Positions 30,601 through 41,833 are shown, counted from the first letter of the stretch. The stretch is DNA of 64,000 nt from Saccharomyces paradoxus (GCF_002079055.1 NC_047487.1:124001-188000), one strand, 5' to 3'. Numbers and translations: made by a program. The notes: generated by a model not told the origin, from the sequence alone.

Positions 30601-31908
30601 TTATCGATATCTTGTTTGCCAGTGGTATGCAGGTTTGGCGAATTTTTTGCCGTAATATCCGTTTATAGATTCTGGAACTTTACCAACTTTCTTACCGCTC
30701 ACTACTTCTCTGGCTCGCTCCTCCACTGCCTGTGTAAATTGATCCTTCAATTGATTCAGTTCTCTTTCATATTCCATAGCTTGCTTCTCAAGGATTTTTT
30801 CAATGTTTGTCAGTTCATTTTCATAGTCCAGTAACTTTCTTTCGAATCTTTCTAATTGCAACGACTTCCTTGCAGTTCGTATCTGAATATCTTGCAGCAA
30901 TTCAAAAGTGGAAGGCCTGGTCCTTAAGTTTACATCTATCATTGAATGTATTATGGCGTTAAGCCCTCTAGAGTAGTACTCAGGGACAGTGTCCCACTTC
31001 CCATTTTTAATCTTATTTTGTAGCTCCAGATAATTTTTTGCCTGGAATGGGGGATGCAACGAACACATCTCAAAAATAACACAACCTAGTGACCAGATAT
31101 CAGATAAGGGGGAGTATGGCTGGTCCATCAACACTTCAGGCGACATGTAATATGGTGTACCGACATATGTAGTGGCAAATTGAATACTAGTTTCTAGAGA
31201 CTTGGCCAACCCAAAATCACCTAGTTTTACCACAACTTGACTATAGTCCATAGGGCTCCCCTTTTTGCCTGAATTTACTCTATGATCTCTGTAATAATTA
31301 CTGTTTACTTCATCGTGACCATCTACTTCTTCATTCAGACTGTAATCGCTGTCATCATAGCTTAAGAATATATTTCCTGGTTTTAGGTCACGATGGATAA
31401 CAATGTTTTTGCCCTTTACTGGTGGTTTCATTCGGTCGTATATTGTGGTCAAAGTTGGCAATTCGACACCATAATGACATTTATACAGTGCAGTCAATAA
31501 CTGGGCCAGAATACCCCATACAATTTTTTCTGGTATGTACTTATGTTCCTGTTTGTAGTGCTTAATCATTTGGGATAAATCACCTCTAGAACAGTACTCC
31601 ATATAAAGGTACAATACTTCTTTTTGTTCATCGAAATCCCAGTTATAAAATTCTACTATATTTTCATGCTTCAACTGCGACAAAATGCTGCATTCGGCGA
31701 TCAGCTGTTGTCTCTCTTTGCTGTTCATATGACCATATTTGATATCCTTTCTAACCAAGAGTTTCTTGGTAGGTATATGGATGACTTTTCGTACAGACCC
31801 GAATGAACCTCTCCCGATTTCTTCGAGAACTTGGTATTCTGACCTTGGTGGGTGTCCCTGCTGCTGCTGAGGACTATGATATTCTTGGAAAAACTGTCGT
31901 CTATGCAT
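30601..31908 (-). CDS. KIN3: Kin3, NIMA-related protein kinase
   Basis: The ATG at 31906-31908 gives 435 residues ([17 protein letters not shown]); the ten open codons before it start with TTG and are discounted. The kinase domain covers about residues 25-345, with the glycine loop GRGSFGSV, Lys54 in [10 protein letters not shown], the catalytic HRDLKPGN and the metal-binding DFG. An insert near 190-225 is typical of this family. A coiled coil (about 350-410) follows, as in NEK kinases. Kin3 acts in chromosome segregation and DNA-damage response. Confidence 0.96.
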   Translation of the reverse strand: MHRRQFFQEYHSPQQQQGHPPRSEYQVLEEIGRGSFGSVRKVIHIPTKKLLVRKDIKYGHMNSKERQQLIAECSILSQLKHENIVEFYNWDFDEQKEVLYLYMEYCSRGDLSQMIKHYKQEHKYIPEKIVWGILAQLLTALYKCHYGVELPTLTTIYDRMKPPVKGKNIVIHRDLKPGNIFLSYDDSDYSLNEEVDGHDEVNSNYYRDHRVNSGKKGSPMDYSQVVVKLGDFGLAKSLETSIQFATTYVGTPYYMSPEVLMDQPYSPLSDIWSLGCVIFEMCSLHPPFQAKNYLELQNKIKNGKWDTVPEYYSRGLNAIIHSMIDVNLRTRPSTFELLQDIQIRTARKSLQLERFERKLLDYENELTNIEKILEKQAMEYERELNQLKDQFTQAVEERAREVVSGKKVGKVPESINGYYGKKFAKPAYHWQTRYR

Positions 31909-32439
31909 GCTGAGGCATAGAATTGATTCAATTATCAAATAATACTCGTGCTCAAGTTGTTATTGTAAATCTTGATCTTTTATGTCATATGAATTGATAC
32001 TCTTTTGGAAAGTTGCATTTATTTATGTTTAACCTAATTAGGAAACGTAATGAAAATTGAGGAACCTTGAAAAAAAAAAAACTTGGCTGTAACCTATCGG
32101 AAGACTGTAACGCTGCGATCATATCAGATTATTATATTCCATATTTATTGATCTATAGTTAGAAATATTCATTGAATGTACTTTGAGTCATTCATATATT
32201 TAATCCCAAAAGGAAAAAGATAACATAGACATGATAAACTTTTACCACAACTGGAGTCTTTAAATTCGAAAACTTTCTTGGCAGCTCTGTGGAGGGACTA
32301 CTTAAATAACTTTTTCTTGAATCGCTATTTCCAACAGATGAGTTTTCGGTCTTGGATAACTCACGATTCAATATATAGTTCTATTGTGATGCTGTATTGA
32401 ATTTCCTATATATCTATGTATGCACATGCAATTCCTACA
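31909..32439. other. Spacer between KIN3 start and CDC15 end
   Basis: This 530 bp stretch holds the KIN3 promoter and the CDC15 3' end. A long A-run lies at 32069-32081. I see no RNA gene or repeat beyond that. Confidence 0.5.
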
Positions 32440-35364
32440 TTATGTTTGAAATGATGTAATGGGAACGGAAAAGGCGTCGCTTTTGGCTTTGGAAGATCGC
32501 AAATTAGTGCGCTCATCTTTTGTTGGTGAACTACCAATTGCTGCGGTGACACTCGAAACTTTTTGTAAACTTCCCTTTTTCGATAATGAACGAATATCCT
32601 CGCATAGTTGGCATATCAAAACCGAGTCCCCCCCAACTTGATTGAAATTCCTTTTTCGGTCATCCTTATTCCAGTTGTTGTTTAAGAACTCCGTTATTTG
32701 TACTAGTATGGCTCGGAGTTTGAAAACAGTGGCCTTATTGTGACGATTTGATTCCGTTTGTTTTATGGGATCTGGCAATCCCGTGTAGTCATATACCTTC
32801 AATAACGACTTTGTGAATATTAACTTTATAAATTTCAATAGATCAATTTGAATGAGCAGACTGTTGAAATAAGTATTAAAGAAGGAAATAATCTTTTCAT
32901 AAAAATTCGGGTGAAATATGATATCAATTGCAAGGTTTTCAAAACCGGGAAATGAGCATATCTTGGTGAAAATGCTAATTAGTTTACTGAGGTTGACGTC
33001 ATCATCATTCGATGCGTAAAACAGGTCAACCAATCGACCAATCGGTAGTTCAATAGCAACGTCATTGTTGACCTTTATGAGAAAAACACTATGAGACTCT
33101 GTTGAGCCCATTGTAGGAGCTACATCATCATGTGCATTGCGTAACGTGAAATGCAAGCAGTTCAGTATGATCTCCAATCCACTGATAGACGTGTTGTTCT
33201 TTTTTTTTATGAAATTCATAGCTATAGAAAACAAAGAAGGGCTCATTTGGTCCATATCCAAACTCATATCAACGCATATAGTAGTGATCTGTTTCCAGAT
33301 GAAGGCTGCTGTTTTTGTGTCGTCGATAAGAGGGGTGATGGTATCAATATTCTGAATAAAAGCAAAAAAGGCATCGTTGTTGAGTAGGTCATTCAACAAT
33401 GTGTTGTTTATATGTACCGTGAGGCAACAAAGCTTGGTAAAATACTTTAAAACAGATAGATCTTTGATTTGGGCCATGTCGATAAAAAAAGAAGTTAGCC
33501 AGGTAAAAAAGCCCTCCGGTAAGTCAATGAGCAGTCTTGATTTTGAAGATATGGTCAGATGCGGAAAGTTTGAGACGCTCTTGTGTCGCATTGGAGAAGA
33601 CGGACGTGTTGGCATTAAAGAATGAACAGGGGACCTTGATGGAGACTGCACTGAGTTCAATGGTGAGTTCCTTGTGGGTGAGGAGGACAATGGTAACGAG
33701 GAAGAAGAAGGGATAGCAGACTTGTGGATTTTATCGTCATTCGTGGTTATCATGTAGTTTATTGATTTGAAGACTATGTAAGTGATTTGAGGGCTGATTA
33801 GGATTTTTTTCTTTAATCTGTGGTTAATCAGAGAGGGCAAGATTTTTTCAAAAGACCAGGGCGCATACGATGAAAGTTTTAGTAGTATGGATTGTGCCCT
33901 TCTTTCATGAAGGTTGTTCAGAAGGAGCAATATGTCGAGGTGTTTGAAACACCAGCGACACCAGAAGGCCGTGGATGTTAAATCGTAGAACCGATAAATG
34001 AGCTCCAAAATATACTTAGGGGTTTTTAGCGATGCAAAATTCGAAGGATACATTATTCCACATTCAATCAAAGCCTGAGGGTAGTCAATGACGAATTCTT
34101 TGACCAAATGTTCGAATTTGACGATTAACGGAATTCCTCCCATGGCGATGAACTTCAGTCGCAATCTAGAGTGGTTATGTTGGGTGTCATAAGCGAAAAT
34201 AGATCCAAATGCAATTATTAATTGTGTATCAACAGTCGTGCGCGACAGACACTCAATGATTGTATCTGCGATGTTCTCAAGAGAGCAAACACTGAAAAGC
34301 ACGCGCAACTCCGTCAGAGGCTTGGATGGACTCTTCAATTGGCTCAGTAATTGACTTTCCGTGGGCGGCATTAACTCCATTTCTTGATTGTTTTCTGCCC
34401 ACTCGGCAGGAGCCGTTGCCAGACTGAATTTAGAGGGAGATATGTCTAGTTTTTCCTCTTGGAAATCGGCATCCCAATGATAATCAGCGTCAGTGAAGTC
34501 CTCCTTGAATTTGTTGAGCTTGTCAACCTTCACATTTTCCGTGGAATTGATCCACACATGCTTGAGTAGCTGGTCAGCTGTCGGCCTCTTGTACATGTTC
34601 TTCACAAAGCATTTGGATAAGAAATCTTTTAGTGGCTCAGAGAAGGAACTAGGTGGGTAGTAGGTATCATTTTCGACAGCGTAGTAGATATTTGCGTCTG
34701 TTAGATTGTGGTAGGGTGGGTTCTTTGTGAGCATCTCAACTACAGTGGCTCCCAGAGACCAAATGTCGCTGAGCGTAGAGGCTCCCCTGTTGCCCAGGAT
34801 CTCTGGAGCCATCCAATTGAGCGTGCCCGCTAGGGTTAAGGCGCTGGAATTCACAATAGTGGAGACGCCAAAATCAGCAAGCTTGACAGTGTTGTCTGCG
34901 CTCAGCAGGATGTTAGCCGCCTTGATGTCTCTGTGGATGACACCTTCACCGTGTAAATATTTAAGCCCCAGTAGGGTCTGTGTAACATAGATTTTCGATT
35001 CATTTTCACTCAACCCAGTAGAGCTCCTTGAGATGAGCCGTCTTAAAGAGCCATTAGCGCAGTATTCGAGGAGGATATATAGTTCATAGCTCTTTCGTAT
35101 GAAGCCGTGGTATTTAACAATATTGTTATGGTTTAAATTTTTTAACAGGCTGATTTCTGCCATAATGTCGTTAAGCTCCTCATCATTCTCGTACACGACC
35201 TCCTTGATTGCCACGACTTGGTCAGTATGTTTGTTGATGGCTTTATAAACTACCCCGTAAGAACCCCTCCCAATGACCTGCTTCAAGTGGTATTGCACGG
35301 ATTTCTCAGACGCTCTTTGGATGGGAGTCAGGTTCACTCTATCAGTGTCCGCCATGCTGTTCAT
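32440..35364 (-). CDS. CDC15: Cdc15, mitotic exit network kinase
   Basis: The 974-residue protein equals the known length. The Hippo-like kinase domain lies at about 25-272: glycine loop GRGSYGVVY, Lys54 in VVAIKEVVY, HRDIKAANILL, and DFGVSTIVNSS. Cdc15 is activated by Tem1 at the spindle pole and phosphorylates Nud1 and Dbf2-Mob1, leading to Cdc14 release and exit from mitosis. The C-terminal two thirds form a helical, largely autoinhibitory region; a Ser/Pro-rich tract near 560-610 (SPTRNSPLNSVQSPSRSP) contains many minimal Cdk sites. The start is the ATG at 35362-35364. Confidence 0.97.
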   Translation of the reverse strand: MNSMADTDRVNLTPIQRASEKSVQYHLKQVIGRGSYGVVYKAINKHTDQVVAIKEVVYENDEELNDIMAEISLLKNLNHNNIVKYHGFIRKSYELYILLEYCANGSLRRLISRSSTGLSENESKIYVTQTLLGLKYLHGEGVIHRDIKAANILLSADNTVKLADFGVSTIVNSSALTLAGTLNWMAPEILGNRGASTLSDIWSLGATVVEMLTKNPPYHNLTDANIYYAVENDTYYPPSSFSEPLKDFLSKCFVKNMYKRPTADQLLKHVWINSTENVKVDKLNKFKEDFTDADYHWDADFQEEKLDISPSKFSLATAPAEWAENNQEMELMPPTESQLLSQLKSPSKPLTELRVLFSVCSLENIADTIIECLSRTTVDTQLIIAFGSIFAYDTQHNHSRLRLKFIAMGGIPLIVKFEHLVKEFVIDYPQALIECGIMYPSNFASLKTPKYILELIYRFYDLTSTAFWCRWCFKHLDILLLLNNLHERRAQSILLKLSSYAPWSFEKILPSLINHRLKKKILISPQITYIVFKSINYMITTNDDKIHKSAIPSSSSLPLSSSPTRNSPLNSVQSPSRSPVHSLMPTRPSSPMRHKSVSNFPHLTISSKSRLLIDLPEGFFTWLTSFFIDMAQIKDLSVLKYFTKLCCLTVHINNTLLNDLLNNDAFFAFIQNIDTITPLIDDTKTAAFIWKQITTICVDMSLDMDQMSPSLFSIAMNFIKKKNNTSISGLEIILNCLHFTLRNAHDDVAPTMGSTESHSVFLIKVNNDVAIELPIGRLVDLFYASNDDDVNLSKLISIFTKICSFPGFENLAIDIIFHPNFYEKIISFFNTYFNSLLIQIDLLKFIKLIFTKSLLKVYDYTGLPDPIKQTESNRHNKATVFKLRAILVQITEFLNNNWNKDDRKRNFNQVGGDSVLICQLCEDIRSLSKKGSLQKVSSVTAAIGSSPTKDERTNLRSSKAKSDAFSVPITSFQT

Positions 35365-36876
35365 CGTACAGTCTTACCAGGCAAATGGTAATGCTTATGT
35401 GTGTATTATCCTTCCTCGAGCCTTCAAGCAGAAGACATGCCTTTTGGGAGTTAGATCTTCCGTATACAAAAATAACAGCAAGAAAAGGCGGAAGGGCCAT
35501 CGCAAGATAGAAAGGATTATAACGGCACAGCAAAGACTGTATAAACGACTGAATGTAGCAGAAGGAGCCAAAGAATTGATGGGGCCACTTATTATGTGCC
35601 TTTTTTTCCATGCACGATACTAAAGCTTATCATTACATTACAGTCATTCGCCGCTAGATGACAAACCACATTCTTACCTATGTGAGATGCACAGTTACTA
35701 TTCAACGACTACAGCCGTTATTTAGTTACTTTATCGACAAGATCGCTTAAGTATGCCGTATTGAAACTGCACAGCTACAAATGTTCTTTAATACAAAATC
35801 CTCAAAAATCACGCATTGTTAGCAAATACTTGATGAAATGTTTCGGATTTATGCTCAAGTAGTCACTGAAAATTCATCCAGGAGGAAAATATCTGTGGCA
35901 CAATGATAAGGCTTCTCTTAGATCCATTTCTCCTGGAACCGTTTATTCTATTGACTACCTAAAATTAACGGTTCTAAAGGAATGTTCTTCCATCACCAGA
36001 AAATGTATTTTTTTTGAAATAACCAAAATGAATAACAAATAATGACTTATAACTACAGTAAAAGGCACTGGTTGTGAATTCTGTAGTCATTGTTGGTTAT
36101 GTGCGCTTTGGCGCAAACGAGCCATAACTTTTACCAAACGATATCTGATAATGCTCCAAGCCTTTATAAGTGGGCCAGAATAATCTATTATGGACAGTTT
36201 TTAGGGGGTCCAAATAACAATCAAAAGCATTCATTCATGTTTCCAAAATTTGGGAGTGTAAAATTTCTTCCACTTTATTATTTCGAACATTTAAACTCAA
36301 TAATGATAAAGAACGCTACCCAATAATTTGAAAGTACATACCTTAAAACCCATTATCAATTTAAATTAATTTAATTTATAAGTATATTAATATTATTGAT
36401 ATCTCTGGTGTGTAGTTTTAAATTGATTATGGTAATATCTGATTATGCGTGTATGTCTTCATATTTAATTCTATCTTTTTATGTTTTCTTACAGTGTTGT
36501 TATTTTTATTTTTAATCTCCCAGGAATTTTAGGTAAGATTTCCTTATAAGTGGGAATAAGATAAACATATTAACAACAATAACAAGACGAATGGGCACTA
36601 AAAAATTCGCAAGATCCGGTTAGGATGGATGGCACCATAAATCATAATGAATTATTAAGGTCCAGGCAGCTGATTTGGTAGAGGGTTAGTTTAATAATAG
36701 GAAATTTATAATATTAATAATACACATACACAAACATTTATTTTTATATAATGCGTTTAACTATTCATACCACTAATTTCATACTATTAAGCTTTTTTTT
36801 TTCTTTTAAATAATTTATCATTTTTTTTGTAACTTCCTCATACACCTATACAGGTTTCATTCGTAAAGCAGGGGCT
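35365..36876. other. 1.5 kb gene-poor spacer between CDC15 and PAU7
   Basis: It holds the CDC15 promoter at the left, a likely replication origin near 36480, and the PAU7 3' end. A short inverted repeat (TCCAGGAG...CTCCTGGA) lies around 35878-35938. Small open frames, such as 36090-36326, show no family I recognise and are probably chance. Confidence 0.5.
36477..36487 (+). other. Replication origin core, perfect 11/11 ACS (ARS110 position)
   Basis: TTTTATGTTTT is an exact match to the ARS consensus WTTTAYRTTTW, bound by ORC. It sits in an A/T-rich, gene-free stretch between CDC15 and PAU7, where I recall ARS110 in S288C. A perfect match in an intergenic region at a syntenic position is good but not decisive evidence for an origin. 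Confidence 0.55.
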
Positions 36877-37239
36877 CTAGTTTGCGATAGTGTAGATGCC
36901 GTCTACGGATAGAGCGCTAGAGATAGCTGGTTGTAATCTGCTAGAGTACCATGGGACACCAGTGATCATTCTGGTGACTTGGTCTGGGGCAATACCAGTC
37001 AACATGGTGGTGAAGTCACCGTAGTTGAAAACGGCTTCAGCAATTTCAACTGGGTAAGTTTCGGTTGGGTGAGCAGCTTGGAAAGAGTAGTATTCAGCCA
37101 AATGAGCTCTGATATCGGAGACGTAGACACCCAATTCAACCAAGTTGACTCTTTCGTCAGATTGAGCTAGAGTGGTGGTTGCGGAGGCGCCGGCAGCGAT
37201 GGCAGCAACACCAGCAGCGATTGAAGTTAATTTGACCAT
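36877..37239 (-). CDS. PAU7: Pau7, seripauperin (full length)
   Basis: The 120-residue product is a complete seripauperin: signal peptide [20 protein letters not shown], then the family core ([52 protein letters not shown]) ending [11 protein letters not shown] proteins are small secreted or wall-bound glycoproteins of the TIR group, made under low oxygen and in fermentation. As I recall, the S288C PAU7 is annotated as only about 55 residues, so this copy is longer. Its GC content and codon use are higher than in the surrounding A/T-rich DNA. Hypoxia-type sites lie upstream. Confidence 0.94.
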   Translation of the reverse strand: MVKLTSIAAGVAAIAAGASATTTLAQSDERVNLVELGVYVSDIRAHLAEYYSFQAAHPTETYPVEIAEAVFNYGDFTTMLTGIAPDQVTRMITGVPWYSSRLQPAISSALSVDGIYTIAN

Positions 37240-37465
37240 TGTATTTGTTATTTTTTGGGTTATTGCTTAGTGATTGTATAAGCTCAACTGAAAGGAGAAG
37301 GACTGAGGAACGTTTCAAACATAGCAGATCAAACTGCTGTATTTATATGAAATTTTTTTGAAGGGCTACCTTTGTACAGATGGGATATTACTGGCCGCCC
37401 GTCTCAAACTCATATCTCCCACATTCCACTTCTTGGCCACTAAGCTACTATTACTATGGGGACGA

Positions 37466-37496
37466 ATTGTTCCCGAACGATGCTGTGCTTCGTATA
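37466..37496. promoter_or_regulatory. Hypoxic control sites upstream of PAU7
   Basis: TCGTATA at 37490-37496 is the core of the sterol response element bound by Upc2. ATTGTTC at 37466-37472 resembles the Rox1 repressor core. Both lie about 230-260 bp upstream of the PAU7 start, where such sites are known to drive anaerobic PAU expression. A TATA-like TATAAAT lies nearer the gene, around 37340. Confidence 0.5.
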
Positions 37497-39530
37497 AGAG
37501 ACACACTTATTATGCCCACATCCTTTCATATGTTCCATAACACAAGAATGTTCTTTACAGGAGGGGTGCCTTTAGAGCTGCAGCTGCAGTTTTTGGCCAA
37601 GAAATAGAACCAAAGCCAAATTTATTTTGGGCCCTCGTTCAAGGGTCATCTAACCCTTGGCACTAAACGGTTGGTGGGAGGGAAATCGGACTTTTTCCCA
37701 AATTAGAAACAATAAAAAATTAAGTGTGTGATCTTAAAGTCGTATCTGCAGGAATATGCACACAAGAAGAGCACCTGTACGTAACAAATCAGACCACGCA
37801 AAATAGTGTGAACTGTTTGATACACACGCCTGATATGAAGGGGCTTCTTGTTTCGAGATCACAAGTCTTAGAACCAGTGTAGATATGCTTGCACATCAAT
37901 GAAGGCTAAAGCCCCAATTGCGTCAAATTGCTTTGTGCGAGGTGTTCCCATGAAGAGAGAATGCCTTTAGAGTAGCTTCCAAATGTAGGAACTCTCGCTA
38001 AGGAGCGCAGCGAAAAATTTGTCACCGATGTTGTTGAGGCCGCCTTCCAAGATGGCGTGCCAAGCACCAAGCTCTTGACGGAGGTAAAATCTCATATTGG
38101 TCTTGTAACGAGCTTGAAATCACCAGGAATGAAGTGAGTTGTCGAAGAAATAATCGCGCAATAGATTATATGGAACGATAGATGTTCTGCACCGTCCAAT
38201 AGTTTGTAATTTTCAAAACTGAGGTCCATATACGAAGATAAACAATTTCTCGGGATAGTATCGCCATCTAGATGGGCCGTCATAAATTGGTAGCAGGGCC
38301 AGCTTTTTTGAAAATGCCAGAAAGTGCTTTCACCTTCCTTTCGAGTCCGGTAAACAAGATATTGCAACACCTTTGTATGGAATGCCAAATTCTTTCTCGA
38401 CGTCAATTTTAAAGGTAAGCTTGAAGTAAACAGCAGCTACAGTGCAGTAAAATAAGTATTCAAATCGAGGATGGTACGCAGTTTGGGTTTGTGTACCAGT
38501 TACAATGCGGCCAATCAAAATGTAATTTCAATTATTTTAACACGTAATATGGCAATAAAGTAACAGACCATTGGCGTGATCGGACAACCCCACTCAAGGA
38601 TATAATCGATGCCACCAGAACCACCTTAAATTTTATTTAGCGGCGGTGTAGGCAGGAAACAAAATGAAAGAGGCTTCCCCACCACACGAACTGAATCAAA
38701 AATTTCTTTTGTTGACTACTGATATTCCTAGGAAAACCGTATAATTTCATAGTTAAATTCCCCTAGAGATATCTATTCTCCCATGCTCGAAAACACTTTT
38801 GTCCATTCGATCCTTACGCAGCCTTAGTTAATACGTTAGATTGACTCTCTCCATTGTAGACTGTACTGTTCGAGAAACGTCGGCATGATAGCTGTTGCAA
38901 TCACAGAACCTTGATTATATAATACTGCTATCAAAACTTTCAAAAAGAGTGTGAAAAAGTTGCTAACCCCCATATATCTCACGAACCAAAACATCGTAGA
39001 TAAATGTTATGGTTATCCTTGTTAAAAAATGATCGGTAAACTAGATTGAGCGGAAAGACCCGGGCCAATATGCTGACCTTAACATTGTGTCAAAAATATC
39101 ATGGGGATCAAATCAACTTCTTGTAGCGTCCCACCTCTTACGCGATATTCAATGATGTTGAAATTGCGATGTTTCAGACAATCAAGTTACTCAGACGCAG
39201 AAGCCTAACGGAGAAGTGCGGCTTCGTTGTCTAGTCAATCATAGAATCAATCTGCACATTATTCCAAATTTGATCTCCTACAAAATCAAGTTTATTCTCT
39301 TCACAACAAGGACTACTTTTAGCTTGAAAGAAACTCGTAAACTATTTCGTCACTATTGCTTCAGGACGCTCTAGTTATTCAATATCCTGCAGTTCTAAGT
39401 TTCTTTTTTTGCCAGACGAGTTGCAAATACATCTTAAACGTACCCCCAATTTATGACTTCCTGGAGCCCCTAACGACCCTAACAACGATACGTTCCTTTT
39501 ACACCAATATATGAAATACATAAACACCAC
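37497..39530. other. 2 kb gene-poor region with possible gene remnants
   Basis: Most of this stretch has no gene I can support. Between about 37990 and 38520 several short open frames on both strands look protein-like (for example a 48-codon plus-strand run around 38000-38130, and minus-strand frames 38092-38406 and 38330-38518). No frame is long and I do not recognise a family, so this may be a decayed gene or chance. The remainder is A/T-rich with no LTR that I can identify. Confidence 0.4.
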
Positions 39531-40250
39531 TCATATTGAAGGTACGCCGGCATCTGGATATTGATTTTGCCAATATTCCCGCACAGCATGCGCTTGAATT
39601 TCGGCTGCTTTAAAAAGACACCACTTTACGGTTGGTTCAACATCAGAATTGTGAGTTGCAACCTGATTTTCTGGAATGCTGATGAACGGTTGTGTATTTG
39701 CGGTATCCCACTGTACATCAGGATAATTTCCCTTGACGAGACCCTTGAAATATTCATAGCACGCATGTTCACAAAAAAAGTAGTACGGTGTTTTCCATAA
39801 ACCGGCCTTGATCAAATATTGATTCATGTTATACGTTATGGTTTTCCACTCTTTCCCACCTATCGATGGTTTATGAGTTATTACCTCTAGTAGAAGTTTT
39901 GTACGGAATGTTTCATGACTTATTGGTCTACCAAATAGGTATATTTGAAACACTAAAAGTGACACATTGGTACATATCGGGATCACCATTGAAGGGGTGA
40001 GAACACTAGAAAACGAAATGTTTGTTAAAATCGCTAAAATCGTTAAGACAAAAAAGAGGAAAGTGGTCATCACACACTTGGTGCGTACAATTTCGTAAAG
40101 CAAATAACTCCAGTATGATGCAAAAACATCCTCTGGAAGAACGATATCAGCTGAGACCAAGGAATCTTCAGGGTCTTCGGGAGATCCCTCATTCAATGGG
40201 CCTGTTTTAGCATCGTTCTGAGCATCAGTATTTTTCAAAGAAGGTCGCAT
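39531..40250 (-). CDS. YAR023C: DUP240 membrane protein, minus-strand copy (YAR023C position)
   Basis: The ATG at 40248-40250 gives 239 residues (MRPSLKNTDAQNDAK). The DUP240 layout is clear: a polar N terminus with [19 protein letters not shown], two hydrophobic segments near 65-110 (TTFLFFVLTILAILTNISF and VIPICTNVSLLVFQIYLFG), and the conserved C-terminal block (KLLLEVITHKPSIGGKEWKTITYNMNQYLIKAGLWKTPYYFFCEHACYEYF) ending in AREYWQNQYPD-type sequence. These proteins lie in early secretory membranes and some bind COPI or COPII coats. It is the only DUP240 unit on the minus strand and is the most diverged. S288C YAR023C is, as I recall, about 179 residues; this one is full length. Confidence 0.93.
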   Translation of the reverse strand: MRPSLKNTDAQNDAKTGPLNEGSPEDPEDSLVSADIVLPEDVFASYWSYLLYEIVRTKCVMTTFLFFVLTILAILTNISFSSVLTPSMVIPICTNVSLLVFQIYLFGRPISHETFRTKLLLEVITHKPSIGGKEWKTITYNMNQYLIKAGLWKTPYYFFCEHACYEYFKGLVKGNYPDVQWDTANTQPFISIPENQVATHNSDVEPTVKWCLFKAAEIQAHAVREYWQNQYPDAGVPSI

Positions 40251-40800
40251 ATTTAGCAAACAATTTAACTTGATTCTGCTTTTATGGTTACGATCCAGGT
40301 AAACTTTATCCTGATAGCTTCGAAGAAATAGACTTGAATGTTTGAAACGCTTTCAAACCTCAATTGGTTATTTTTCTCTTTCGTCGACCTACGTAACCTT
40401 TCGCTTTCTGTAGCGCCTCCAAGTAAAAGCGCATAAAGTAGCAAGGATGAGACATTAAAAGTACTGAATGAAACGTTTATATTCACTTAAAATAAACCAG
40501 AAGCATACTGAAGAGTTCTATCACAAAGATAATCTTTTCCTCCTCATAGCTAAGAGAAAGTTTTTGTGATAGCCTATACAGAGTAATTCTATCTCCCTGT
40601 ATTTCTCAATCAAGATTCTTCGTACCTGTGTATTTTTAAATATGAGAGTGCTTCTGATCTATTGTGTGGGCGGGTCTCCACCGGAACATAGAGTAAACTA
40701 AGTATAAAAGAGGGACTACACCAAGGCTTGTTGCTAGTTAGTTATTGTCAGGAGGGTTCGGCGAGCTGATGTCTGACTTCTCATTGTAATCGAATTGCCT
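40251..40800. other. Upstream region of the minus-strand DUP240 gene
   Basis: About 550 bp, A/T-rich. A short frame at 40265-40486 is not convincing. I see no repeat or RNA gene. Confidence 0.4.
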
Positions 40801-41391
40801 TCAATACATTTCCATGTCATTCACCCATTGTTTGGCGCTCTTCAGAGTTGTCACGGACTTGGCTTCAACTAGGGTATCTGTGTCGACATTCATTGCCAAC
40901 ACATTTAAATTATAATCACCAAGTGCTGGAATAGTAGTATAGCGAAAGTAACAATTGTCCGCCGCCGAGTCCATCCATTCAGTCAATACCTTGGTTGTTT
41001 CACCGGCCATAATGGTCGTAAAATCGCCTGGGTACTTCATCGTTGTTCCTGACTTCCCGATTAATACGTAGCCCGCTCTCTTATCGAAATTTGGATGGGA
41101 TCGTAGGTACGGCACGGCCTGATTGCTCAGACGTCCCTGCGTTATAACTTTATTGACCGATCAATAGTTTTATATTGGTTGGTAACTATTCACACTGGTG
41201 TCCTGGTTTCTTGAATAGCTCCTAGATGATAACGATGTTGTATAGCTAAGTGGACAAAAGACAAAAAAATCATCAACTTTACTCGTCAAAAAATTAGGCA
41301 AGTTACATATGGTTGTATTGTATCTCCTCCCGTCAATAAGCCGAATAGCGGAAAATGCAAGAAAGACACATACACATGATAATACTTCCAT
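40801..41391 (-). pseudogene. Remnant of an unidentified secreted-protein gene
   Basis: Two neighbouring minus-strand open frames lie here. The upstream one (41170-41391, ATG at 41391) begins with a signal-peptide-like stretch, MEVLSCVCVFLAFSAIRLIDG, with following cysteines. The downstream one (40801-41115) has no ATG at its start and reads PNFDKRAGYVLIGKSGTTMKYPGDF...NDMEMY. Both look protein-like, with mixed polar composition. They could be pieces of one small secreted protein that looks broken, or two unrelated frames. I do not recognise the family. Confidence 0.4.
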
Positions 41392-41833
41392 GCTTAACTT
41401 ATTTTTAGGTGTCCGCCTCTGAAACGATGTTAAGTAACCGCATGTCTGAATTATTGGTCAACTAGGGGTAAAGCAACTGTGGGAAATCGTTCTTAAGGAA
41501 GCTAGCAAAGTGGTAACCAGTGCAAAATAGTAAAATTTTTGTCTCCCAAATATTGTCACGTAGCGAACTTGCTTATCCAAGTGTTAAAGGAACTTCAGAT
41601 CTAAACTTGAACTTGTTCTTCTATTTCTATATATATCTCATCTTGGATTGTAGTATCCTAAGTGCTAGTATTCACATATGTCGATTCAATATTGTGAGGC
41701 AATGTGTCTTCGGTACTTTCAGATGTAATTGACGATTACCCTTTAAGTAATCGTTAGCGTTTCATCTGGGACATAGTTGTTACTATCAACGTACGTTACC
41801 CAGTTTAAACCATGACACATATCACAAATAAGT
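41392..41833. other. Spacer upstream of tRNA-Leu
   Basis: About 440 bp. A short plus-strand frame (41520-41732) is hydrophobic but unconvincing. I see no LTR here, although the tRNA gene is a usual target. Confidence 0.4.

Noticed and set aside
31909-31938. Ten-codon extension of KIN3
   Set aside because: It begins with TTG; the ATG at 31908 gives the known 435-residue kinase.
36090-36326. 78-residue frame between CDC15 and PAU7
   Set aside because: No recognisable motif, A/T-driven composition and no promoter signal that stands out.
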